From: Syngnathus acus | Lineage: Eukaryota; Chordata; Actinopteri; Syngnathiformes; Syngnathidae | DNA length: 64,000 nucleotides | NCBI RefSeq assembly: GCF_901709675.1 | Contig: NC_051098.1 | Location: forward strand, 14,723,918-14,787,917 | Direction: 5' to 3' | Shown: piece after piece, positions 1 through 11,665 of the stretch | How positions within the stretch are numbered: the first letter of the stretch is position 1 | Layout: each line of letters begins with the position of its first letter | Position numbers and translations under genes: made by a program | The notes under the pieces: model-generated | The model's database searches: none | Told to the model about the DNA's origin: nothing | The model's input: the letters and a program-made list of their open reading frames with translations, nothing else

Positions 1-3000
1 TGGCCGACTCGTGGCCCGCTCCCAACCTGATCCACAACAGCAAAGATTCCATCACGTGCTGCTCCAGCAAACTAGATTCTGAGAAATATTACAACGGTAA
101 GAAAGCAGGGGATCAAATATGGGCACTGGCGGAACTAGAGGGGGGGCCTGTGGGGGCAACGCCCACCCCAGAGGAAAGAATTTTTACATTTTGATGCAAC
201 ATTCCACCTTTGTGCGTAGCCGTCAGTATGGCTAACTACCAGTCGGTGAAGCACAACACGGCGTCTACCGACAGCCCCATCTACAGCACCATCAACGCGG
301 CAAACGAGGAGGACCTGCTGAGCTACTACGACACCTACTCCAGCGCCTCCTACAAACAGGGGCCCGACCCGTATAGCAGCAGCCCGGCGCTGTCCAACAG
401 TGGCCTGGTGGCTCTGGAGCAGGACCCGGACCAGTGGACCATCCAGTCTGGACACTCCACCACCGAATACGCCAAGCTGCACTACTCCAAGAAGAGCAAC
501 GGTGATTAGATGGCTTAATTTGTCATCTTCTGCTGCCAGGGCATGAGGAGGACTCACAAGGTTGCGGAATGTATTGCTTAGACATCTGCCGTCATGGCAA
601 CCGGCAGGACACTGTACCAAGGGACAGCTTAGAGGCGTAACAATAATGTGTCCTTGCATCTTTGAATTCCATGCACGTCACTCACAATAAGCTTCATTCT
701 TGCAACTAATTACTCAACTCGGTTCCATCTCTACAGCACTTCAAGGACGACCACAACTGAAACGCTAGACAAGAATTGAAGACTAACATAACAGCCTTTA
801 GAAATAAGTCCAGAATAACAAAGTTAGAAAACAAGCTGGTTTTAACATTCCCGACTGGCGATAGTGAGAAGTTCATATACTAAAATGTGTTTTAGGATCA
901 GGACATTTTTAGAGGTCCACCAAGCAGGAAAAGACATCGTAATGAGAAGAGTGTCCTTCATGCTCTGTCTGACGAGTGTTCACTCAAGCATGTTGTCGCA
1001 ATTGTATTCTTGATAGAGAAACTGGTCAAGCAGAGATCCACCGGGTCGGTGTGCACGCCGGCGCCTCTCACTTGGGTGGACGTGTTATCGCTTCCTCTTC
1101 CCGCCAACAAGGAAGGACGCCACCTAGAGGTGGACGACGAGGACCGGCGCAGGTAAGATGGCCTTCAGGACTAAATAATTGTGTGTGGCAGAAGAAGGGC
1201 AGGGCCGCTCTCCCCATGGCGTGTCTAACTGATGGAATTAACCGCAATGTGACAACATGAATTAACTCGTGTTTTGTACTGACATGCCTGCGTTTAATTG
1301 AGCCTGTTGGCATTGAACGCGTTAGTCATAAAATTGCTCCTGGTACTACAAAATAAAAGAAACTGGAAGGCAATGTTTGGAGACTGCCATGTTGGAGATA
1401 TTTAGTGAGTATCACTCTTGGTAAAAAAAATGTAAATAAAAAAATTGCTGTCAAGCGCACATTTCTGTGATACAGCAGGAATTTCCTGGGGCTGAATTTG
1501 CCTTAGTTTATTTATTTTGCATAGAGATTATATTTGTCCTTTATTTCCTCACCAAATGAATTATTTAGTTATTAGAATATATATTTTTTATTATAATTAA
1601 AATGTAAATTAATTATTCAACAATGTATGAATTTGCAGATTATTTTTTTATTTGTTCACCCTGTGATTTAAAAAAAAAGTACAAGGTAATTCAGTAATTA
1701 CAGATTGTAGTTTATTTCATTGCGCCATGTTTTTTTCTCAAATATTCAGGGCTCCTCGAGTCCTATTATTTTAAAGTAACAGTACTCTTCCGTTTTTTGT
1801 AGTTCTGGGGAGGAAGACGAGGACTGGTGTCCCCCGTTGCCCGCCAGAACTTACCTGATGGACGAAGCTTCCTCCGCCCTCCACTCGGCCACGTCCTCCC
1901 CTCAGCGGGATGCGTTGAACTCCGCCGACAACACCCGACCGCAGCATGTGGACCTGCTGGCCCGTCAGCACTCCCACTTCTCCCAGTCCAACCCGGATCT
2001 GTTCACAAAGAATGGCGAGACGCCCCACAGCGCCACCCGCTGGGCGGAAACCTTGAGGGGCGACTGCCTCTACAAAGGTCAGTTGCAATTAGGCCGCTGC
2101 ATTTTTTTTTTTCCAATCTCTATGATCCTGGAGGCTGATATTTGCACTCTCGTCAGGACAATCTCCCGTAGCAGGCGGCGATTTGAGCCCCATGACGCAC
2201 AGATGCAGAACCAAGAAGAAATCCCCCAAGGATGGAACGCTCAGACGGGAGCCACACAGCCAAGCAGGTATGACGCATTATCTTCAATTTGCCCCAGTTA
2301 GTGTCTACTCACGTTTTTTTAGCTGTTCTCTGCCAGATTTCCCTTTTCAGAATGAAACCATGCAATATCAGAAAGAGGCATTATCAAATCAAGCAGAGGA
2401 GATTAAAAGGTCTTAAGAGCATCCATTTAAAAACGTATACAATAGATACGTTTGTCACGGATCGGAATGGAGCAGGGCGATCAAATGCTATTGAGGGAAA
2501 AGGGAATTAGAGTGAAGGGAAACAGACGGCGGACAAACTAACATAACGACCTAACAAAAGCAACAACAGGACTGACCGACAAAGACAAGAAGACATCAAC
2601 GATCGGACAGGAAGTGACACGCAGACAGGACAGGACTTAAATACATGACAGGTAACAAGAGGCAGGTGACTGGGATTACATTGATTGTGAGGTAACACAG
2701 GAGGGGAGGGGCCACGTAACCATGGTAACATAGTAACGCATAATAAAGCCACCGGGGACGAGTCGTGACAACGTTGCCTCAAGTGGCTGATACGTATTTA
2801 GTGTTTAGCATTAAATCACAACAAAGGCCATCTGTGGCCATCGGGAAAGCCATCTGCCTCCTTCCGTGCTAATACGAGTTCTAACTAAGCAGGGTGTTTA
2901 CTTGGCCACAGAGCTGCCCCCTCCTCCGGTTCCTCCGCCCACTGAGAAGTCCCTGCAGCCTCCCGCCGACGTTGGGACCCTAGCAAACGACGACCATGTT

Positions 3001-3378
3001 CACCCCCACCGGAGAGCGGCCGCAAAATGGTCATCAGAGGGTAGGCGGCTGTAACAATGACAACGCACAACAGCTGGGTGACATCATGTGATGGTCATGA
3101 AATCTACATAACAGGATTGGGGGGGGGGCATGACAGTGGTTAGGGTTTAACCTATATCCTGTATAAAATAAAATAAAATCATTTGCTTCTCATCTACAGA
3201 TGAGAATGTAATCCAGTACGGGTCGTCGGAGCATTTTGGGTCACTAGGTGGCGTCTTTACCCGCTCTCCAGCTTCTGCACACATGAAGAAGCAGGTACTT
3301 GTCGATTTCGATTGCAAACTCGCTAACCAAAGCTTCCAGTACATCCAGACTTTTCTTTCCTTCCAGAACCTCATGTGA
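1..3378 (+). CDS. robo3: Roundabout receptor, C-terminal cytoplasmic part (robo3-like), 5' partial
   Basis: Last 377 residues of a Robo-family axon-guidance receptor; the ectodomain and membrane segment lie before the window. Exons read from splice sites: 1-96, 220-501, 1017-1152, 1803-2077, 2157-2267, 2912-3040, 3200-3294, 3367-3378; the frame carries through all of them to TGA. Seen: a conserved tyrosine motif SPIYSTIN (exon 2), a TWVDVL segment where other Robos have the CC2 site NWxDLLPPPP (exon 3), PPLPARTYL (exon 4), a basic KTKKKSPKDG-like stretch (exon 5) and a CC3-type proline run ELPPPPVPPP (exon 6). Robo proteins bind Slit and signal through srGAP, Ena and Abl at these tails; Robo4 lacks this set, so Robo1-3 type is favoured. 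The final 12-nt exon (Asn-Leu-Met-stop) is the least certain. robo3 rather than robo1/2 is inferred from the neighbouring hspa8, which is linked to ROBO3 on human 11q24. Confidence 0.8.
2453..2770 (-). mobile_element. LTR-like insertion (318 bp) with 5-bp target-site duplication, in a robo intron
   Basis: The element begins TGTCACG and ends CGTGACA (a 7-bp inverted repeat with TG...CA ends) and is flanked on both sides by ACGTT (2448-2452 and 2771-2775). On the minus strand it has a TATTTAAG box at mid-length, as expected of a solo LTR of a fish Gypsy-type element. A short non-autonomous DNA transposon is the alternative, because no coding sequence is present to decide. Confidence 0.6.
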
Positions 3379-3531
3379 GCTTCTCCAATTCCGTCTTTGT
3401 GAACCATTCATCAATCAAAGTGTTAAAAAAAAAAAGGACTTCACATCCAAGTTGTCTATAAAATGTCAAGATTCAATCTATGGGACCCTTTCACGATTCC
3501 TACAGTGTTTTTTGTCAGCCTGAATTATTCA

Positions 3532-3537
3532 AATAAA
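3532..3537 (+). terminator. Poly(A) signal of the robo gene
   Basis: AATAAA about 155 bp after the robo stop codon, the first canonical signal downstream. Confidence 0.55.
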
Positions 3538-3618
3538 AAGAAGTGTACATATTAGCTTGTGCTAATCGATAGCCACCATTAAACTGTGCACATCCGCAAT
3601 ATCGTGATGGGAGAGAGA

Positions 3619-3690
3619 GTGCGTGTGTGTGTGTGTGCGTGTGTGTATGGGTGAGTGTGTGTGCGCTTGTGTGTGTGTTTGTGTGTTTAT
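3619..3690 (+). repeat. (GT)n microsatellite, interrupted
   Basis: About 70 bp of GT dinucleotides with scattered interruptions. The small open reading frames here on both strands are a product of the repeat. Confidence 0.9.
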
Positions 3691-3699
3691 TGCATTGCC

Positions 3700-4700
3700 A
3701 TTGACTGTGTGCCAAAGTCAAGAGGCCACAACAGTGTACTGTCTGCTTGCATTTGTAATCCTCTGCTGCTATTTACACACATACACGCACGCACACACAC
3801 TTGTGCTTTGTGTCGGTGCACTGTATTAAAGCAACACTATCAAACTATATGCAACAGCGGCCACTAGTGTCCTAAATGGAAATTACACCATAGGCATATG
3901 GATATGAAATAATTAATAATTAAAAGTATTAGAAAAATAAAAAATATTTAGGAATATATTTCAACTTTCAGGCAAGTCATATTAAACTATTTTCTTTATG
4001 GAAGTTAAATAATATAATATATAAATAAATATAATATATTGTGTAATGAAAGAGTTACTTCACATTTCATTGCAAATAAATACATCGAACGAATAAAGTT
4101 AATTATATACACAAATGAATATAAACAATAATAATCCCTAAAATTATCATAGTTTTTTAATGTTGCTTTAAGAATTACACAATAAAAAGATATTCGATTT
4201 GTTGTCTTTTATATTTGATCTTATTAAAATGTTTCCCCTACTTTGTGTAAATACCTTTTCTTCCATTTTTTTTTTTTAAACAGAAGATTTGGGGGCTTTG
4301 GGCGGGAGAGACAAGTATTTTTGCTCAAGGAGATGTCACAGCAACCATGACATGGTGTAGATTTTTGAATGTATCTGAGAAAATGATGTGAATATAGTGT
4401 TTGAATCATATGTGTGGGTGCATGTGTGTGTGCCGTGTGAATATTGTACTGTACTGTGACACCATTCATTCTTTTTAATAAATCATTTTTTTAAAATTTG
4501 GAAGGTTGAGTTCCATGTCTGTAAAACCACTTTGAAACCTTCACCCTAAATCCAAAACTTTTGAAACACTCCTGAACCGCCACACCAAAGTTAATAAATC
4601 ATAAGTAAATAAGCAATAGCAAATGTTGCTGCATTTAAAAGTCAAAGTAACGCAAAATAAGTTCGTTTGACAGGACAGCATTTGTCCTAAGACTTTTTTG
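3700..4700. other. AT-rich intergenic DNA between robo and lim2
   Basis: No exon, RNA gene or intact mobile element recognised. The stretch is AT-rich with short homopolymers and a CA-rich patch near 3775-3800. Confidence 0.6.
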
Positions 4701-4719
4701 TGACATTTTCAAAGGAAAG

Positions 4720-4732
4720 TGCTCAGTCATCA
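4720..4732 (+). promoter_or_regulatory. Maf recognition-like element upstream of lim2
   Basis: TGCTCAGTCATCA matches the T-MARE consensus TGCTGAGTCAGCA at 11 of 13 positions. It lies about 240 bp before the splice donor of the presumed first exon of lim2. Large Maf factors drive lens genes through such sites, which makes this a plausible lens enhancer; binding is inferred. Confidence 0.4.
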
Positions 4733-4815
4733 CTTTTCATCAGTGAGGTGCGCTTTAACAGTTTTGTGTTTTCAGCAGATTCCCTCCAACAACAAAACGC
4801 ATCGCATGGCGCCCC

Positions 4816-4962
4816 GTGATTGGTCGCACCCGCATTGTTCGGTGTTTCCCTCCGGCAAACAAAACTTTCCCGACACTCGCAGCCACACTCGGCCTCGTCT
4901 GCGCGTGGAATAATCACAGCGGTACTTCATTTTGCTTTGGGAAAGGAAAGCACGCAGGCCAG
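4816..4962 (+). promoter_or_regulatory. lim2: Proximal promoter and noncoding first exon of lim2 (approximate)
   Basis: GC-richer block with an inverted CCAAT box (GATTGGTC, about 4818-4825), ending in a good splice donor CCAG|GTGAGA at 4962/4963. The coding exon starts one base before its ATG at an acceptor (GTGACAG|T), so an upstream noncoding exon is required and this is the best candidate. The transcription start was not determined. Confidence 0.45.
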
Positions 4963-5162
4963 GTGAGAAATGCATCATCATTAACCAAAATAAAAAAAAT
5001 AAAAAATCATATTTTTATAAAGCCTATGTCTGGAAATAAATTAAGTCTCTGAGATATTTACTTTTGTAAGACTTTAATCTCTTGGTAAAAATGGTAACGG
5101 CTCTTTTTTTGTTACGTCAAATGTTCGATTTTTCTCCCAAAATATTTGATTTGCGTGACAGT

Positions 5163-6241
5163 ATGTACAGCTTCATGGGAGGCGGTTTGTTCTGCGCCGG
5201 AGTGGGCAACATCCTCCTGATCGTTTCCACGGCAACCGACTATTGGATGCAATACCGCCACTCCAGCAATTACATGCACCAGGGTCTGTGGCGCTATTGT
5301 GTGCCCGGCAAATGCATGACACACACGGACAGTATTGGTAAGACCAAACGCACGCGCAATATCATGAGCCCAAATGCAAAAAAAAAACAGCAAAGAAAAA
5401 ATGAAAATGGTACCAAGAGAAAAATTATGTAAGAAAACAATGGAAAAATATAAGGGGGGAAAAAAAAGGAAAAATATCCCTAATAATAAATAATGGAAAT
5501 CCAAATATCATTTGATTACCTAAAAAAAAATCTGACCAATAAATATCTGAATAGAAATATTGCAAAAAAATTAATTAGGCTTTCCATAATCAGGATATAA
5601 GAGCTGTTCAGCGAGCTTGAAGTTGCAGCATTGTGACAGAGCTTGCTTTGCGGTTGTCAGCATACTGGGACGCCACACGGGCTTTCATGATCCTGTCCCT
5701 GCTGGCTTGCTTCATCGGCATTGTCATCGGAGTCATGGCCTTCATCCACTACTCCTCCTTCGATGGCTTCGACAAGACCTTCGCTGCCGGCATCCTCTTC
5801 TTCATCTCCTGTAAGCGCCAAAACATCCCTCCGACCATCCAGCTTCACTTTTTGCCTTTCTGCTTCTTTTTTTCCCTATTATAGACCATTTTCTTCAGCG
5901 ATGCCAAGTCGTCAGTTCTCCTACCCAAACTTTCTTATTTTCTAAGATTTCCTTGGTATTTTGGGTGCCATTTTGTATCCACGTAGGTTTCTTTGTGCTG
6001 CTGGCCATGGCGGTGTACACGGGCGTGACTGTCAACTATTACGGCAAACGCTACGGGAGCTGGCGCTTCTCCTGGTCCTACATCATGGGCTGGGTAGCCG
6101 TGGTGCTCACCTTCTTCTCAGGTACTCACTCCTCTTCCTCCTCTTCATCAAGACAAGCTTTGAAACCTCCTTGTTGCAGGTATCTTCTACATGTGCGCCT
6201 ACCGCATGCACGAATGCCCACGGAACTCAAACTCGCGCTGA
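5163..6241 (+). CDS. lim2: Lens fiber membrane intrinsic protein 2 (MP20), PMP22/claudin superfamily
   Basis: Complete 173-residue protein, the same length as human LIM2. Coding exons: 5163-5337, 5661-5810, 5987-6121, 6180-6241 (522 nt including TGA). It begins MYSFMGGGLFCAG and carries the claudin-superfamily signature GLWRYCVPGKC in the first extracellular loop, AYWDATRAFMIL, YTGVTVNYYG, and RFSWSYIMGWVAV before a last segment ending FYMCAYRMHEC. Four membrane segments are visible (about residues 4-24, 66-90, 98-122, 137-160). LIM2 is an abundant junctional protein of lens fibre cells; loss causes cataract in mammals. Teleosts often have several lim2 copies, so the exact paralogue number cannot be assigned. 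The gene converges with hspa8. Confidence 0.93.
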
Positions 6242-6316
6242 CCTCACGGAGATGCCCGTACCAAGTCCCGACATCATTTCCTCTTTCAAGCCTCATGAAT
6301 ATTCACGAGCAAGCTC

Positions 6317-6322
6317 AATAAA
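6317..6322 (+). terminator. Poly(A) signal of lim2
   Basis: AATAAA 76 bp after the lim2 stop codon, in a short 3' UTR. Confidence 0.7.
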
Positions 6323-6417
6323 GCACTAAATAAATCTGAATGGCTGTTTTCTGAAAATTGAACCAAGTACCATTATGGCAAACTGGGAGCATGACAACTT
6401 TGATGCTTTTGCGTAAT

Positions 6418-6423
6418 TTTATT
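6418..6423 (-). terminator. Poly(A) signal of hspa8
   Basis: TTTATT on the plus strand is AATAAA on the minus strand, about 180 bp past the hspa8 stop. It is only about 95 bp from the oppositely directed lim2 signal. Confidence 0.65.
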
Positions 6424-6601
6424 AAGGAAAAGTTTTGGATTGAAAAATGACAAATTAAAGAACAAGTGCAACGCCAAAGAGTTTGTGTGCAAATAGAGCC
6501 CAAAGCCAGTGAAAGTACCTTGAAAGCCATAACGAGCGTACAGAGACGCCGGCAACACTTAAGGCAGACAACATTGTGCCACGGCGGAGGGGATTTTTTA
6601 T

Positions 6602-9100
<2,499 letters not shown>

Positions 9101-10041
9101 GGCTTCTGGGGGGGGAAATAAATCCATTAATTTAAAGGGCAGAAAATAGCACTGTCATCAGAACAAACCACGAGGTCGTTTTATTCAGCTTCTTTCCAAA
9201 CATTCGGAACTATTTTAGTCCACAAAGGCTCAGATCAAATGTGGAAACAAAATGTCCACTGAAGATCCACAGCACCTGTTTTCAAGCCTTTACTGTGGCA
9301 ACAGTAGTCAAGGTGGACAAGGGCCAGTCTTGAAAGCAGGTTTGAAATGGTGCTCGAGTGGTCAAGACCATGAATGTTCGTTTTAAAATACACCTGTAAA
9401 GTCATTTGTAACTAAACAAACTATGTAACAAAGTTAGGAAGTGGCTATTGTCTCTTTCCTTCAGAAAACCACTATAACAAGACAGCAAAACTATTTTATC
9501 TTGTATAGCCTGTTAAATATACGGTATTTTAGACACGTACGCAGGTGTGAGTCTAAAATGGAGGCCGCATGGTGACGTGGGAGTTTCGTGAGCTTCACCT
9601 TGTCGTTACTAGGGTGTGGCCAGTCACTTCCACGAGGCGAACAGCTTCCAGCATTCCATTGCTGAGCAAAACTTTGTTCAACAGAGCTCGACATCGAATG
9701 GTTTTTTTTTTTTAATACAAAATATTAAACAATCGCAGCTTACATACGCCATCCACACAATAAACACTATAATGGACATAACGCACAAAAAGTTCCGAAA
9801 GTCGTTACAATTAATGCGGGTGCGTTTCCATTCGTACTTCAAGGTAATCGATAGAAGCTATTTGGCAGCTATTTGTCCGGCTACTGCAACGTACTAATAT
9901 AGGATTTTTTTTTTTTTTGTCCGTCGCCCCTCGTGGGCGAGTACCATAGCTTCCGTAATGTCGGCTTGTTTCATTTTAAAAGTTTCACTCGCCGTTTTAC
10001 GAGCTAATGCAGAAAAGACGAAGACAAAAATATGTACTCAC

Positions 10042-10140
10042 CTGTTTATTACAATGTCGTCGTACTTTAAGGCCTCTGCGGTGCTGTTGAACCGGTCCAA
10101 TACCGAACCGGTGATATGTCGAGGGAATGACGAAGTAAAA
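10042..10140 (-). promoter_or_regulatory. hspa8: Noncoding first exon of hspa8 (5' end approximate)
   Basis: On the minus strand AATAAACAG|GTGAGTACAT is a strong donor at 10042/10041, joined across an intron of about 930 bp to the exon at 9105. Hsc70 genes have exactly this noncoding first exon. A TTTAAA box at 10162-10167 would place the transcription start near 10135. Confidence 0.6.
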
Positions 10141-10188
10141 ACTGCTGGTCTCGTTGGTTTCTTTAAATCCCGCAGCACGTCCGCCACA

Positions 10189-10201
10189 GAAGTCTCGCGA
10201 A
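10189..10201 (-). promoter_or_regulatory. Heat-shock element of hspa8
   Basis: The plus-strand pattern GAAgtCTCgcGAA is three alternating GAA/TTC-type pentamer cores with one mismatch, the arrangement bound by HSF trimers. It sits about 25 bp upstream of the TTTAAA box, next to the CCAAT box at 10208-10212. Confidence 0.6.
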
Positions 10202-10207
10202 GACGCT

Positions 10208-10212
10208 CCAAT
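10208..10212 (-). promoter_or_regulatory. CCAAT box (minus-strand ATTGG)
   Basis: CCAAT on the plus strand, abutting the heat-shock element of hspa8; NF-Y sites in this position are usual for hsp70-family promoters. Confidence 0.5.
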
Positions 10213-10311
10213 GAAAAAACGTCATTCACTGTTGCTACCGGCTAAGGGGAAGATTTTTGGCAAGGGAGGCTTTTCGTTGGTTTAAAAATACCTGCCGGAT
10301 TTGCATTTTTA

Positions 10312-10319
10312 TGACGTCA
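10312..10319. promoter_or_regulatory. Perfect cAMP-response element upstream of hspa8
   Basis: Palindrome TGACGTCA about 110 bp upstream of the heat-shock element. CREB/ATF occupancy is inferred from the motif and its position only. Confidence 0.45.
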
Positions 10320-10488
10320 CGGTACGCTATTATACAACGGTGGAAAACTACTAAGCACAGATTGGACAGAAAGATGCTTAGAGCTAGTTCCCCATTCTGC
10401 CGTTCCTCAAAATGTTTTCCATATTTGCTAAAACTGTCATTATCACATGACAGTAGTTACCCGACAAACAAGACAACTAGTTTTTACA

Positions 10489-10493
<5 letters not shown>

Positions 10494-10544
<51 letters not shown>
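10494..10544. repeat. (CT)n microsatellite
   Basis: About 25 uninterrupted CT units upstream of hspa8. Confidence 0.95.
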
Positions 10545-10545
<1 letters not shown>

Positions 10546-10559
10546 ATATAAATTGGTAA

Positions 10560-11590
10560 GATTGAACTTGGAATACTGCAGCTCAATATAAATAATGGCT
10601 CATTTGTTGCCATGTGCTGCAGGGCCCATGTGGGAAGCAAACAGAGTCATCCAAAACTTTTGTCAACTCAAAAAGAGGTCACAGTTGCTATTCTGGGTTC
10701 TCTTTGTCTATGCTACTTTTACATATGTGCTTTTAGTCAATGAGCCTCAATGTGTACACGTAAGTTGTATTTCCACAGGGACACAAGATTTACTGCTCTG
10801 GGATATTTAGTCCCACACTTTTGCCAAAGGCATGACTTCAAGATAATAGCATTTTTATTTAGATGACAAAAGTCATTAAAAATGGCATTTGAAAGGTGAG
10901 CTGTCTTAATGTATTGTAATACTTCTTCACATAGCGTCATTTTGTGGGTGAAAGCCACCGGGGAGCTGTAAAGCTAGACGTCCCTTGATGCAAAGACCAA
11001 GAACCGGATCTCTCCCCCACACGGGTGTGTCCTTTCGTAACAGTCATAAAATTCTCCAGTTTATTTTCTTTTTTTTCTTTTGGAGAATTTACAGCACAGC
11101 CTCGAGGGCGCATCAAAAGAGTGTCAGTTACAAAATTGTGACGAGCGCCGAGTTCCATTTTTTATCATTTGAAAAGATCTCTGAGGTGTTCTCACATCAC
11201 TTTGTTTGTTGTTGTTGGCTATGCAACACTTTCACTGCCTTTCCCATGCATTCACACAAGGGAAGATTAGTCATTCTGTAAACATATAGCACCTTAGAAA
11301 CAGAATCAGTGATAACATGTTTTGGTAACTTCAGGAAAAACATTCACCATAGGATTGAAGTTGAAATATACAATGCACATACTGCTGTAATACTTTTTAA
11401 ATACTAGCAAAATACCTGAGGTATATTAGGTATAATGTTGTATTCAGTGTTTTGTTTTTTTCTCCAAAAGTGTTTTTTTTCTCTTTTGCAAAAAAAAAGA
11501 AAAGGTTACATTTAGAAATTGAAAATAGAAAACACATTTATGCACAGAATGTATACTGTGAACGTCAGGGCTCGTGTTGCACTATTGTTT
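10560..11590. other. Intergenic DNA between hspa8 and ZPLD1-like copy A
   Basis: These two genes are divergent (head-to-head). No exon or intact element recognised; only A/T homopolymers and weak open frames without homology. Confidence 0.5.
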
Positions 11591-11613
11591 AGTGGCTTCC
11601 CCTTCCACGCCCC

Positions 11614-11632
11614 TATTGGTGACCCTATAAAT
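11614..11632 (+). promoter_or_regulatory. CCAAT/TATA core promoter of ZPLD1-like copy A
   Basis: Inverted CCAAT (ATTGG, 11615-11619) followed by TATAAAT at 11626-11632, about 35 bp before the first in-frame ATG and 48 bp before a splice donor (ACAG|GTGAGA). A compact TATA promoter with a very short 5' UTR. Confidence 0.55.
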
Positions 11633-11665
11633 GGAATCATGTGCGGGACTTCTGGAACAGACACA

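Noticed and set aside
3619-3867. Cys-Val-rich frames near the GT repeat
   Set aside because: Microsatellite artefact.
9150-9160. TGATGA on the minus strand as a possible snoRNA box C
   Set aside because: No box D at a suitable distance and no rRNA-complementary segment recognised.
10038-10229. 63-codon minus-strand frame upstream of hspa8
   Set aside because: It spans the promoter elements and noncoding exon 1, crosses a strong donor and does not join hspa8 in frame; probably chance.
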